Shown: positions 15,454 through 24,120 of the stretch, piece by piece
Layout of the letters: each line of letters begins with the position of its first letter
How positions within the stretch are numbered: position 1 is the first letter of the stretch
NCBI GenBank assembly: GCA_052389435.1
Contig: JBQTIB010000061.1
Location: forward strand, 1-60,439
DNA length: 60,439 bases
Source of the DNA: JBQTKD01 sp052389435
Lineage (GTDB): Bacteria; Actinomycetota; Actinomycetes; Sporichthyales; Sporichthyaceae
Direction of reading: 5' to 3'
Notes under the pieces: model-generated
Databases searched by the model: none
What the model saw: only the letters and a program-made list of their open reading frames with translations
Told to the model about the DNA's origin: nothing
Program-made: the position numbers and the translations under genes

Positions 15454-16584
15454 ATGATCACTTCGAAGCGCAAGCAACGAGTCGCGGTGCTCTTCGGCGG
15501 ACGGTCGTCGGAGCACTCGATCTCCTGCGTGTCCGCGGCCAGCGTGCTGCGCGCCATCGACCGCGACCTCTACGACGTGATCCCCGTGGGCATCACCGAG
15601 CAGGGGCGTTGGGTGCTCGCGCCCGACGACCCGGACTCGATGCAGATCGTCGACGGCAAGCTCCCTCGCGTCGCCTCGACCCACCCCGCCGCCATCCTCG
15701 CCGGCGACCCCACGGGTCCGGCTCTCGCGATCGAGGACGACGACGGCCTGCGCCTCGCCTTCGGCGGCATCGACGTGATCTTCCCGGTCCTGCACGGCCC
15801 CTACGGCGAGGACGGCACCATCCAGGGGCTCCTGGAGTTGGCCGACCTGCCCTACGTCGGCTCCGGTGTGCTCTCCAGCGCCGTGTCGATGGACAAGCAC
15901 TACATGAAGATCGCGCTCCTGGGCGCGGGTCTGCCCGTCGGGCCGTACGTCGTGATCTCCGACCACCAGTGGCGCAGCGACCCCGCCGCGGCTCGCACAT
16001 CGGTCGAGCGGCTCGGCCTGCCGGTGTTCGTGAAGCCGGCCCGGGGCGGCTCCAGCGTCGGCATCAGCAAGGTGAAGGCCATGGCCGACTTCGACGCGGC
16101 CATGGCCCTGGCGCGCGAGTGGGACCCGAAGGTCGTCGTCGAGGCGATGCTCGACGGCCGCGAGATCGAATGCGGCGTGCTCGAGGGGGTCCGGGCCGCG
16201 GACGGTTCGCCGACCGCCCCGGAAGCCAGCGTGACCGCGGAGATCCGCGTCGTGGGAGATCACGAGTTCTACGACTTCGAGGCCAAGTACCTGGAGAGCT
16301 CGACCGAACTGACCGTGCCGGCCAAGCTCGACCCGGCCGTCGCGGACGAAGTCCGCCGGCTGTCCGTACTGGCCTTCGAGGCGCTGTCCTGCGAGGGCCT
16401 GGCCCGGGTGGACTTCTTCGTCGCCGCCGACGGAACGATCGTCCTGAACGAGGTGAACACGATGCCCGGCTTCACGCCGGTCTCGATGTTCCCGACCATG
16501 TGGGCAGCCACCGGCGTCGAGTACCCGGAGCTGGTGAACCGCCTGCTGAAAACGGCGCTCACCCGCAGCCGCGGCCTGCGCTAA
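15454..16584 (+). CDS. ddl: D-alanine-D-alanine ligase
   Basis: A 376-residue ATP-grasp ligase that joins two D-alanines for peptidoglycan precursors. Landmarks are VAVLFGGRSSEHSISCVSA at the N-terminus, FPVLHGPYGEDGTIQGLLEL, VFVKPARGGSSVGISKV (ATP-binding loop), and the metal and ATP site FFVAADGTIVLNEVNTMPGFTPVSMFP. The length matches DdlA-type enzymes. The reading frame continues upstream of ATG 15454 without conservation. A -10-like TAGTGT just before it suggests a leaderless start. The neighbouring DUF3515-AsnC-thiL arrangement is typical of actinobacteria. Confidence 0.97.
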   Translation: MITSKRKQRVAVLFGGRSSEHSISCVSAASVLRAIDRDLYDVIPVGITEQGRWVLAPDDPDSMQIVDGKLPRVASTHPAAILAGDPTGPALAIEDDDGLRLAFGGIDVIFPVLHGPYGEDGTIQGLLELADLPYVGSGVLSSAVSMDKHYMKIALLGAGLPVGPYVVISDHQWRSDPAAARTSVERLGLPVFVKPARGGSSVGISKVKAMADFDAAMALAREWDPKVVVEAMLDGREIECGVLEGVRAADGSPTAPEASVTAEIRVVGDHEFYDFEAKYLESSTELTVPAKLDPAVADEVRRLSVLAFEALSCEGLARVDFFVAADGTIVLNEVNTMPGFTPVSMFPTMWAATGVEYPELVNRLLKTALTRSRGLR

Positions 16585-16597
16585 AGCCGACGGCTCC

Positions 16598-17056
16598 TCA
16601 GCCCGTCGGAAGCGAGGGGTTGGCGCGCTGCATCGCGGCGGCCACGTCCACCACCGGGCCGATCTGCGGGTCGTGCGCCCGCGGAATCGTGAGCTCGACG
16701 TTCGCCCCGCGCCCGACCGTCGTGAACACCAACGCGTCGGGCCGTTCCTCGGGGAACCAGTCCACCTCGTTGACCGAGGTCAGCTGCGAGGTCTGCGTGA
16801 GCGCCTTCGGTTGGCCGACGCCGCAGCGGAGCACGACGACGACGTCGGTTCCCCAGGCGGCCACGTTCGCGGGCGGGGAGACGCTGCGGCGGTTCAGATC
16901 GTCGACCTTCTCCGGCAGCGCGGCCACGAGGCGGGCGCACACGGCGGCGACGGCCGGCGCGGGCGAGGGCACCGCGGACACCGCCAGGGTCCCGGGGCCA
17001 CCGCACCCGGCGATCGCGGCGACCGAGCCGGCCGCCACCAGCAGCCGCGCTCTCAG
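16598..17056 (-). CDS. DUF3515 family predicted lipoprotein
   Basis: An actinobacterial protein of unknown function, commonly found beside ddl and thiL. The mature part has AALPEKVDDLNRRSV, WGTDVVVVLRCGVGQP and VDWFPEERPDALVFTTVGR. The lipobox is IAGC. The usual start codons give only GTG 17038 (MAAGSVAAIAGC), a signal peptide with no basic residues. Starting instead at CTG 17056 gives LRARLLVAAGSVAAIAGC, a normal lipoprotein signal, and the CTG overlaps the upstream AsnC-type gene's stop as CTGA. I list the longer form, but the choice is an inference. A cell-envelope location is probable. Confidence 0.75.
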   Translation of the reverse strand: MRARLLVAAGSVAAIAGCGGPGTLAVSAVPSPAPAVAAVCARLVAALPEKVDDLNRRSVSPPANVAAWGTDVVVVLRCGVGQPKALTQTSQLTSVNEVDWFPEERPDALVFTTVGRGANVELTIPRAHDPQIGPVVDVAAAMQRANPSLPTG

Positions 17057-17289
17057 AGGTGCACCACCGGGCAGGTGAGCGTGCGGGTGATCCCGTCCAC
17101 CGACTGGATGCGCGCCACCACGAGCTTGCCGAGTTCGTCCACGGAGCTGGCCTCCGCGCGCACGATCACGTCGTAGGGACCCGTCACGTCTTCGGCGAGG
17201 GTGACGCCGACGATGTTCTGGATCTCCCGGGCCACCACGGCCGCCTTGCCCACCTCGGTCTGGATGAGGATGTAGGCCTGGACCGTCAT
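17053..17289 (-). CDS. Stand-alone Lrp/AsnC ligand-binding (RAM) domain protein
   Basis: A 78-residue protein (MTVQAYILIQTEVGKAAVVA...) that is only the alpha-beta RAM/ACT-like domain of Lrp/AsnC regulators, with no DNA-binding helix-turn-helix. The segment GPYDVIVRAEASSVDELGKL is characteristic. Such short proteins oligomerise and bind amino acids and may pair with full-length Lrp proteins. GGAGG sits six bases before ATG 17289. It is divergent from thiL and runs into DUF3515 with a four-base overlap, so the two are co-transcribed. Confidence 0.88.
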   Translation of the reverse strand: MTVQAYILIQTEVGKAAVVAREIQNIVGVTLAEDVTGPYDVIVRAEASSVDELGKLVVARIQSVDGITRTLTCPVVHL

Positions 17290-17421
17290 GAGCTGCCTCC
17301 GGATGTCGGCGGCGAGGGGGACGTCATCGCGGCCGGGGAGCAGGTGCTCCCCGAGATGCCTCGCCTGTCGGTCGGTAGTTTCGCAGGCGACGAGCCGCGA
17401 TCGCGACAAGGGGAGACGCCG

Positions 17422-18405
17422 GTGCCCGAGGAGGACGTGCGAGAACCGGGTTCGGTGGGGGCCCTGGGGGAGTTCGGGCTGATCGCGGCGCTTGTCGCCC
17501 GGCTGCGCAGCACCGAGGGAGTGATCGTCGGCCCCGGCGACGACGCCGCCGTCGTGGCCGCTCCCGATCGCCGAGTCGTCGCGACCATGGACCTACTGGT
17601 CGCCGACCGGCACTTCAGGCTGAGTTCCGCGAGCGCGCGCGACATCGGACGAAAGGCCGCGGCGGCCAACCTCGCCGACGTCGCGGCGATGGGTGCGACC
17701 CCCACGGCGCTGCTGCTCGGGCTGGCCGTCCCAGGCGACCTCGAGGTCGCCTGGGCCCTGGAGTTCGTCGACGGCCTCGACGAGGAGTGCGCGGCCGCCG
17801 GCGCCGCCCTCGTCGGCGGCGACGTCGTCTCCGCCCCGACCGTCACCCTGGCCGTCACGGCCCTGGGCGACCTCGAGGGACGATCTCCGGTCACCCGGGC
17901 GGGAGCGCGGCCCGGCGACCTCGTGGCGCTGTGTGGGCGGCTCGGGTGGTCCGCGGCAGGTCTCGACGCCCAGGAGCAGAACCTCGGCACCGCCTACCCG
18001 CGGCTCCTGGCCGCCCACCATCGCCCGAGCCCGCCCTATGCGGCGGGGCCGCAGGCGGCCGATCTCGGCGCGACGTCGATGATCGACGTGAGCGACGGCC
18101 TGCTCGCCGATCTCGGCCACGTGGCCCGGGCCTCCGGTGTCGCCGTCGACGTGTTCCTGGGGTCGCTCGCGCCGAGCGCCGACCTGCTGGCGGCCGCCCC
18201 GGCGCTGGGCGCCGATCCCGCGACGTGGGTGTTGACCGGGGGCGAGGACCACGCGTTGGTCGCGACGTTCCCGCCGGGGACCGACCTGCCCGCCTCCTGG
18301 CGGCGGATCGGCAGGGTCGGAGCGGGCAGCCCGCGGGTGACCGTGGACGGCGGGCCGTGGGGCGGTCCCGGCGGCTGGGACCACTACGCCGCAGGCCGGT
18401 CGTGA
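17422..18405 (+). CDS. thiL: Thiamine-monophosphate kinase
   Basis: A 327-residue ThiL, which phosphorylates thiamine phosphate to the cofactor thiamine diphosphate. It starts VGALGEFGLIAALVARL, then GPGDDAAVV (Mg/ATP site), TMDLLVADRHF, AAANLADVAAMGATPTALLL, GGDVV and TSMIDVSDGLLADLGHVA. GTG 17422 is preceded by AAGGGGAG. Its stop overlaps thiD as GTGA. No TPP riboswitch is apparent in the 130 bp between the AsnC start and thiL. Confidence 0.95.
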   Translation: MPEEDVREPGSVGALGEFGLIAALVARLRSTEGVIVGPGDDAAVVAAPDRRVVATMDLLVADRHFRLSSASARDIGRKAAAANLADVAAMGATPTALLLGLAVPGDLEVAWALEFVDGLDEECAAAGAALVGGDVVSAPTVTLAVTALGDLEGRSPVTRAGARPGDLVALCGRLGWSAAGLDAQEQNLGTAYPRLLAAHHRPSPPYAAGPQAADLGATSMIDVSDGLLADLGHVARASGVAVDVFLGSLAPSADLLAAAPALGADPATWVLTGGEDHALVATFPPGTDLPASWRRIGRVGAGSPRVTVDGGPWGGPGGWDHYAAGRS

Positions 18406-19208
18406 GGCCGCGCCGGCCCGGGGTTCCGCCGCGGGTGCTGACGATCGCCGGATCCGATTCGGGCGGCGGCGCCGGGATTCAGGCCGATCTCAAGACGATC
18501 ATGGCGCTGGGCGGGTACGGCGCGAGTGCGATCACCGCCATCACGGCCCAGAACAGCACCGGGGTGAAGGGGTGGTGGCCGGTCCCGCTCGAGGCGGTGC
18601 GCGCCCAGGTCGAGGCCGTGGTCTCCGACCTCGGCGTCGATGCGGTGAAGACGGGGATGCTCGGCTCGGCCGAACTGGCGAACACCGTGGCGGACCTGCT
18701 GAGCCCGCTCGCGGCGGCGGGGATCCCGATCGTCGTCGATCCCGTGCTCGCCTCGACCCACGCAGACGCCCTGCTCACCGACGACGCCCTGGTGGTGCTG
18801 CGCGAGCGCGTAGTGCCCCTGGCGACCGTGCTGACGCCCAATCTGGGGGAGGTGAGGGCGTTGGTCGGCGCCGCGGTGGGGGAGGAGCAGGGCGCGGCCG
18901 TGGACGCCCTGCTGGCCCTCGGGCCGCGCTGGGTGCTGGTGAAGGGCGGTCACCTGCCCGGCGAGGCGGTGGACCTTCTCGCCGACGCAACGGAACGCCA
19001 CGAGTTGACCGCGCCGCGTCTGGACACCGAGCACACCCACGGCACCGGGTGCAGTCTGGCCGCGGCCATCGCCACGGGCCTGGCCGGCGGCAAGGACGTC
19101 GTCGAGGCGGTGCGCGACGCCAAGACCTGGCTGCACGGCGCCATCGCGGGCGGCTACGGCATCGGCGACGGCCCCGGCCCGGTGGACCACGCCTGGCGGT
19201 GGCGCTGA
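18402..19208 (+). CDS. thiD: Hydroxymethylpyrimidine/phosphomethylpyrimidine kinase
   Basis: A 268-residue ribokinase-fold enzyme making HMP-PP for thiamine synthesis. Motifs are VLTIAGSDSGGGAGIQADLKT, ITAITAQNSTGV, VDAVKTGMLG, IVVDPVLAST, LTPNLGEVRAL, VLVKGGHLPG and the anion-hole/base motif THGTGCSLAAAIAT. It starts at GTG 18402, overlapping the thiL stop, so the two thiamine genes are translationally coupled. A hairpin follows 18 bp after the stop. Confidence 0.95.
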   Translation: MRPRRPGVPPRVLTIAGSDSGGGAGIQADLKTIMALGGYGASAITAITAQNSTGVKGWWPVPLEAVRAQVEAVVSDLGVDAVKTGMLGSAELANTVADLLSPLAAAGIPIVVDPVLASTHADALLTDDALVVLRERVVPLATVLTPNLGEVRALVGAAVGEEQGAAVDALLALGPRWVLVKGGHLPGEAVDLLADATERHELTAPRLDTEHTHGTGCSLAAAIATGLAGGKDVVEAVRDAKTWLHGAIAGGYGIGDGPGPVDHAWRWR

Positions 19209-19226
19209 CGCAGTCCGGACACGACA

Positions 19227-19254
19227 AAGCCGCCTCGCACCGGCGAGGCGGCTT
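19227..19254 (-). terminator. Bidirectional hairpin between thiD and rpmB
   Basis: AAGCCGCCTCGC (19227-19238) pairs perfectly with 19243-19254 over a 4-base loop. Read on the minus strand it ends GGCTTTGTCG after rpmB, so it best serves rpmB, and thiD as a T-less terminator. Confidence 0.8.
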
Positions 19255-19264
19255 CGAGGTGGAC

Positions 19265-19450
19265 CTAGCGGGTGACCTTGCCGCCCTTGATGCAGGAGGT
19301 GCACGCGTGGACCCGCTTGCGGGTGCCGTTCACCATGGCGCGCACGGTCTGGATGTTCGGGTTCCACCGACGGCGGGTGCGGCGGTGGGAGTGAGAGATG
19401 TTGTTGCCGAAGCCCGGGCCCTTGCCACAGACGTCACAGTTGGCAGCCAC
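19265..19450 (-). CDS. rpmB: 50S ribosomal protein L28
   Basis: A 61-residue L28 starting at GTG 19450 (VAANCDVCGKGPGFGNNISHS), with RRRWNPNIQTVRA and ending CTSCIKGGKVTR. The CxxC...CxxC pairs make it a zinc-binding (C+) form. Many actinobacteria also carry a cysteine-free L28 paralogue induced under zinc shortage; none is seen here. A GGAG stands about 9 bases upstream. The gene is divergent from the DAK-domain gene, as in other actinobacteria. Confidence 0.95.
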   Translation of the reverse strand: MAANCDVCGKGPGFGNNISHSHRRTRRRWNPNIQTVRAMVNGTRKRVHACTSCIKGGKVTR

Positions 19451-19670
19451 GGAAGCACACTCCAGCACGCAGATCGAACGGATGGACGCCGCTCCGAGCG
19501 GAGCGGCCGATCTCGGCGGACAGCCAGAGACCACCCGGAGGAGTCCGGGCCGACGCAGAGAATAGCCGATCCACCCACCCTCCGATCAAACCGGGGACCG
19601 CCCGCGGGTCGCGGCACCGCAGATCGACGGGGGGAACGACGACGCTCTCGGCGTTGTCGGCGTCCGCAGA

Positions 19671-19676
19671 TACGGT
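19671..19676 (+). promoter_or_regulatory. Candidate -10 element (TACGGT) for a leaderless DAK-domain gene
   Basis: TACGGT ends 7 bases before GTG 19684 with no ribosome-binding site between them. This spacing favours transcription starting at the GTG and helped choose that start. Confidence 0.4.
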
Positions 19677-19683
19677 GTCGTCC

Positions 19684-21300
19684 GTGGCCGGGGACCGCGA
19701 ATTCGACGCAACCGTGGGCGCACGCCTGCGCGGGGTCGATGTCCGGCGCTGCGCTCGCGAGGCCCTCGTCGCGCTCGGCCGCGCGCGGGAGGAGATCGAC
19801 GCGCTCAACGTGTTCCCCGTCGCGGACTCGGACACCGGCACCAACCTCTACCTGACCATGGAGGCGGCGGTTCAGGCCGCCGAGGCGCTCGATGCGGACG
19901 CGGAGGCGTCGGCGTGCCTCGCCGCCCTCGCCCGTGGCTCGCTGACCGGCGCGTGGGGCAACTCCGGGGTGATCCTCGCCCAGATGATTCGCGGCGCCGT
20001 CGCCGCGCTGCTCGAGGCGGACGCGGGTGTCCCCGGCGCGCGCCTGTTCGCAGACGCGCTGCGGCGGGGCACCGAACTGGCCTACGCGGCCGTGGACCGG
20101 CCCACCGAGGGCACCATGCTTACCGTGCTGCGGGCCGCGGCGGACGCCGCCGTCGCGCCGGACCTGGGAACCGCGGGCACCAGGGCCGCGGCGGCCGCCG
20201 CCCAGGCCCTGGAGCTAACTCCGCTCCAGCTCGAGGTGCTCGCCCGCGCGGGCGTCGTCGACGCCGGCGGGCGCGGACTCACCGTCCTGCTGGACGTGCT
20301 TGCCGCCCAGCTCAGCGGCGTGACGCGGATGACCCCGCCGCCGCGCACCCGCCTTCCCGTACCGGACCTGCGCGCCGTCGGCTGCGAGACCTCGAGCGCC
20401 GGATTCGAGCTGATGTTCCTCTTCGACGGGGACACGGCGGCCGCCGCGCGGCTGCGGGCGGACCTGGCCAACCTCGGAGACTCCCTGGTCGTCGTCGGCG
20501 ACGAGGAGCTCTGGAACGTGCACCTGCACACCGACGACTGCGGCGCAGCCGTCGAAGTTGCCGTCCGCTTCGGTCGCCCGCACAACATCCGCATGACCAC
20601 GCTCACCGCGCCCGCCCCGCCGCCGGGGGAGGCGCCGCGCGGGCGGGTAGTGCTCGCGCTCGCCGCCGGCCCGGGCCTGGCCAAGCTGCTCGAAGAGGCC
20701 GGCGCCGCGGTGCTCGAAGTCGCGCCCGGTGCCGTTCCGGCGACCTCCGCCCTGCTCGAGGCACTGCGCCGCCCGGACGCGGCCGAGGTCGTGCTGCTGC
20801 CGAACGATCGGGACAGCCACGCGGCGTGCGAGGCGGCCGCCGCGCAGGCCCGCCATGCGGGCATCACCGTCTCCGTTCTGCCGACGGCCGCGTCCGTGCA
20901 GGCCCTCGCCGCGCTCGCCGTGCACGATCCCGGCCGCCGCTTCGCCGAGGACGTCGTCGCGATGACCGCCGCGGCCGGCGCGACCCGCCACGGAGCCGTG
21001 TTCATCGCCCCCACCGACGCAGTCACCAGCGCGGGCCTCTGCTCGGCGGGGGACGCCCTCGGGCTCATCGACGGCGACGTCGTCCTCATCGGCGCCGACC
21101 CCGAGGCCGTCGGGGCGGAGCTGCTCGAGCGCCTGCTCGGCGGCGGCGGGGAACTGCTCACCCTGATCGCCGGGCAGGGCCTCGAGCCCGAGGCGACCCA
21201 TCGGCTGGCCGAGACGCTGCACCGCAACCGGCCCGAGGTCGAGTGCATCGTCTTCGACGGTGGACAGCCCGACTATCCGCTGTTGCTGGGCGTCGAGTGA
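19684..21300 (+). CDS. DAK2/DhaL-domain fatty-acid kinase-like protein (FakA/YloV family)
   Basis: A 538-residue protein with an N-terminal DhaL-type kinase domain (EEIDALNVFPVADSDTGTNLY, GNSGVILAQMIRG, AGVVDAGGRGL), a middle domain and a C-terminal FakA-like domain (LPNDRDSHAACEAAA). In Firmicutes FakA phosphorylates acyl chains held by FakB. The metal-binding motif here reads DSDTGTN instead of DGDTGTN, a small change outside the Asp ligands. No fakB is nearby. It is coupled to recG by a GTGA overlap. The GTG at 19684 was chosen over upstream TTG and GTG codons because of the -10-like TACGGT just before it. Confidence 0.88.
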   Translation: MAGDREFDATVGARLRGVDVRRCAREALVALGRAREEIDALNVFPVADSDTGTNLYLTMEAAVQAAEALDADAEASACLAALARGSLTGAWGNSGVILAQMIRGAVAALLEADAGVPGARLFADALRRGTELAYAAVDRPTEGTMLTVLRAAADAAVAPDLGTAGTRAAAAAAQALELTPLQLEVLARAGVVDAGGRGLTVLLDVLAAQLSGVTRMTPPPRTRLPVPDLRAVGCETSSAGFELMFLFDGDTAAAARLRADLANLGDSLVVVGDEELWNVHLHTDDCGAAVEVAVRFGRPHNIRMTTLTAPAPPPGEAPRGRVVLALAAGPGLAKLLEEAGAAVLEVAPGAVPATSALLEALRRPDAAEVVLLPNDRDSHAACEAAAAQARHAGITVSVLPTAASVQALAALAVHDPGRRFAEDVVAMTAAAGATRHGAVFIAPTDAVTSAGLCSAGDALGLIDGDVVLIGADPEAVGAELLERLLGGGGELLTLIAGQGLEPEATHRLAETLHRNRPEVECIVFDGGQPDYPLLLGVE

Positions 21301-23495
21301 AGCCGTCCGGCCACCACCCGCTGGGCACGGCGCTGCACCTGGTGATCGACGCCGCCGACGCGAAGAAGCTCGAAAAGCACTTGGGGATGACCACGGTCGG
21401 CGATCTGCTCCGGCACTACCCACGGCGGTACGAGAAGCGGGGGGAGCTGACGCCGCTGGCGGCCCTCGAACTGGGTGCCGACGTCACGGTCGTCGCGAAG
21501 GTCCTCGAGGTGAAGCACCGTGAGATGGCCAAGCGCAAGGGCTGGGTCTCCAACATCGTCGTCACCGACGGCACGTCGAAGCTCCGCCTGGTCTTCTTCG
21601 GCAAGTGGGCTCCCTCGACCAAGTTGAAGGAAGGCGACCACGGCCTCTTCGCGGGGAAGGTCAGCGTCTACAACGACGAACGCCAACTGGCCCAACCCGC
21701 CTTCACGGCGTTGACGTCCGAGGGCGACGAGTCCGAGGTCGCCGACAAGGCCAACGAGCTGATCCCGATCTATTCGGCTACGGCCAAGGTGCCGAGCTGG
21801 GACATCAAGGACTACGTGGGCAAGACGTTGGAGTGGCTGGACTCGATCGGCGAGCTGCCGGACCCGCTGCCCGCCGAGCTGTGCGCGCGAGAGCGCCTGC
21901 AGCCGCTCGTGCCCTCCCTGAAGGCCGTCCACCGTCCGGCGGACTACCAGCAGGCCGGCGTCGCCCGAAAGCGCCTCCGCTGGGAGGAGGCGTTCGTCCT
22001 CCAGTGCGTTCTGGCGGAACGCCGTACCGCCGCCCGCGCCCGCCCGGGCACGCCGCGGAAGGCCACGCCCGACGGTCTGCTCGCCGCCTTCGACGCTCGT
22101 CTACCGTTCGAACTGACCAAGGGTCAGCGCGAGATCGGCGCGGAGATCGCCCGCGAACTGGCCGCCGCGCATCCCATGCACCGTCTGCTCCAGGGCGAGG
22201 TCGGGTCGGGCAAAACGCTGGTCGCGCTGCGGGCGATGCTCGCCGTCGTCGACGCTGGGGGACAGGCGGCCCTCCTCGCTCCGACCGAGGTCCTCGCCGT
22301 GCAGCACCATCGCTCGCTCACCGCACTGCTCGGCCCGCTCGCGCAGGGCGGGATGCTCGGGGGTGGCGAGAACGCGACCCGCATCGCCCTGCTCACGGGC
22401 TCCTCGGGAGCCGCGGCACGCAAGCAGGCACTGCTGGACGCGGCGAGTGGGGAGGCGGGAATAGTCGTCGGCACGCACGCTCTGCTCGAGGACCGCGTCG
22501 CGTTCTTCGACCTCGGTCTGGTGGTCGTCGACGAACAGCACCGGTTCGGCGTCGAGCAGCGTGACAAACTCCGTGCCAAGGGCGAACGCCCGCCGCACGT
22601 GTTGGTCATGACCGCCACGCCCATCCCGCGCACCGTCGCCATCACCGTGTTCGGCGACCTCGACATCTCCACGCTCGAGGAGCTTCCCGCGGGCCGCTCG
22701 CCGATCGAGACCTACGTCGTGCCCGCCGACAACGAGAAGTTCGTCGACCGGACGTGGGCGCGCGTCCGCGAGGAGGTTGCCGCGGGCCACCAGGCCTACG
22801 TGGTGTGCCCCCGGATCGGGCTCACCGAGGAGGAGGAACTGGCCGCCCTCGAGGCCGGCGCCGACGACGGGCAGGACAGGCGCCCGGCGGCCGCAGTGCT
22901 CGACGTGGTCGAGGAACTGCGTGCAGACAAACTCAACGGACTGCGCGTCGAGATGGTGCACGGGCGGCTGCCCGCCGACGAGAAGGACGCAGTCATGCGC
23001 GCCTTCACCGCGGGCGAGATCGACGTGCTCGTCGCGACGACCGTGATCGAGGTGGGCGTCGACGTTCCCAACGCCACCGTGATGGCGATCGTCGACGCCG
23101 ACCGCTTCGGCATCTCCCAGTTGCACCAGTTGCGCGGTCGTGTCGGCCGGGGCACCGCCAAGGGGCTCTGTCTGCTCGTCACCGGCGCTCCGCCCGACTC
23201 GCCGGCGGGCCAACGGCTCGCCGCCGTCGCCTCCACCAACGACGGCTTCGAGCTGTCCCGGCTCGACCTGGAGTCCCGCCGCGAAGGCGACGTGCTCGGC
23301 TCCGCGCAGTCCGGCACGCGCTCCAGCCTCCGCGTCCTGTCCGTCCTGCGCGACGCCGAGCTCATCGCCCAGGCCCGCGACGACGCCGAGGCACTGCTCG
23401 CCCAGGACCCCAGCCTCGGCGAGCACCCGGACCTGGCCGCAGCCATGGCAGACCTCTTCGACCCGGCCCGTGCCGGCTACATCGAGAAGGCCTAG
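21297..23495 (+). CDS. recG: ATP-dependent DNA helicase RecG
   Basis: A 732-residue RecG, which remodels stalled replication forks and branch-migrates Holliday junctions. The wedge (OB) domain covers roughly residues 50-150. The helicase motifs are GEVGSGKT (I), LAPTEVLA (Ia), VVDEQHRFG (II, DEQH), MTATPIPRT (III), TTVIEVGVDVPNA and QLRGRVGRG (VI). GTG 21297 overlaps the stop of the DAK-domain gene. rsmD begins 3 bp after its stop. It is longer than E. coli RecG mainly through inserts around residues 215-235 and 525-545. Confidence 0.96.
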   Translation: MKPSGHHPLGTALHLVIDAADAKKLEKHLGMTTVGDLLRHYPRRYEKRGELTPLAALELGADVTVVAKVLEVKHREMAKRKGWVSNIVVTDGTSKLRLVFFGKWAPSTKLKEGDHGLFAGKVSVYNDERQLAQPAFTALTSEGDESEVADKANELIPIYSATAKVPSWDIKDYVGKTLEWLDSIGELPDPLPAELCARERLQPLVPSLKAVHRPADYQQAGVARKRLRWEEAFVLQCVLAERRTAARARPGTPRKATPDGLLAAFDARLPFELTKGQREIGAEIARELAAAHPMHRLLQGEVGSGKTLVALRAMLAVVDAGGQAALLAPTEVLAVQHHRSLTALLGPLAQGGMLGGGENATRIALLTGSSGAAARKQALLDAASGEAGIVVGTHALLEDRVAFFDLGLVVVDEQHRFGVEQRDKLRAKGERPPHVLVMTATPIPRTVAITVFGDLDISTLEELPAGRSPIETYVVPADNEKFVDRTWARVREEVAAGHQAYVVCPRIGLTEEEELAALEAGADDGQDRRPAAAVLDVVEELRADKLNGLRVEMVHGRLPADEKDAVMRAFTAGEIDVLVATTVIEVGVDVPNATVMAIVDADRFGISQLHQLRGRVGRGTAKGLCLLVTGAPPDSPAGQRLAAVASTNDGFELSRLDLESRREGDVLGSAQSGTRSSLRVLSVLRDAELIAQARDDAEALLAQDPSLGEHPDLAAAMADLFDPARAGYIEKA

Positions 23496-23498
23496 ATC

Positions 23499-24074
23499 GT
23501 GCTGCGCATCGTCGGAGGAATGGCCAAGGGCAGGCGGATCGCTGTGCCGCCGGCGGGCACTCGGCCGACGGCCGATCGCATGCGGGAGGCGATGTTCTCG
23601 ACCCTGACCTCGCTGGACGCCGTGGCCGGGGCGCGCATGCTGGACCTCTACGCCGGCAGCGGCGCGGTCGGCTTCGAGGCGCTGTCGCGCGGGGCCGTCG
23701 AGGTGCTGTTCGTCGAGCACGACCGCAAGGCGCTGGCCGTGCTGCGCTCCAACATGGCGGCCCTCGACCTGCCCGGCGCGGGGCTGCACGCGGGGCGCGT
23801 GGAGCGCGTTCTGGCGAGCCGAGCGGAGCTCGCGGTTGCACCCGAGGACGCCGAGCCCTACGACCTGCTGTTCGCCGACCCGCCGTACGCCCTGGAAGCG
23901 GCGACGCTGGGTTCGATCCTGGACCTCGCCCGAGCGTGGCTGGCGCCCGACGCCGTCGTCGTGCTCGAACGCTCGACCCGCGATCCGGCTTGGAGCTGGC
24001 CCGCCGGCTATGAGCCGCTTTTCTCCAGGAAGTACGGCGAGGGCACGCTGTGGTACTCCCGACACCTCGCGTAG
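23499..24074 (+). CDS. rsmD: 16S rRNA (guanine-966 N2)-methyltransferase
   Basis: A 191-residue RsmD. It starts VLRIVGGMAKGRRIAVPPAG and has the substrate motif TRPTADRMREAMF, the SAM site LDLYAGSGAVGFEALSRGA and the catalytic FADPPYA (N6/N2-methylase DPPY). It methylates G966 of 16S rRNA in assembled 30S particles. It starts at GTG 23499, 3 bp after the recG stop, so it is in the same transcript. coaD follows, as in most bacteria. Confidence 0.95.
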   Translation: MLRIVGGMAKGRRIAVPPAGTRPTADRMREAMFSTLTSLDAVAGARMLDLYAGSGAVGFEALSRGAVEVLFVEHDRKALAVLRSNMAALDLPGAGLHAGRVERVLASRAELAVAPEDAEPYDLLFADPPYALEAATLGSILDLARAWLAPDAVVVLERSTRDPAWSWPAGYEPLFSRKYGEGTLWYSRHLA

Positions 24075-24084
24075 GCACCCCAAG

Positions 24085-24114
24085 TGACCGAGCGCCGGCG
24101 TAAGGGGCCAGACT
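24085..24114 (+). promoter_or_regulatory. Candidate promoter of coaD (TGACCG-N18-CAGACT)
   Basis: TGACCG at 24085-24090 and CAGACT at 24109-24114 are 18 bp apart, and the -10 ends 6 bases before GTG 24121. It would yield a leaderless coaD message, in addition to read-through from rsmD. Confidence 0.4.
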
Positions 24115-24120
24115 GAGGGT

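Noticed and set aside
17290..17421. TPP riboswitch before thiL
   Set aside because: No THI-element core (CUGAGA...ACCUGAUC) is seen in the gap.
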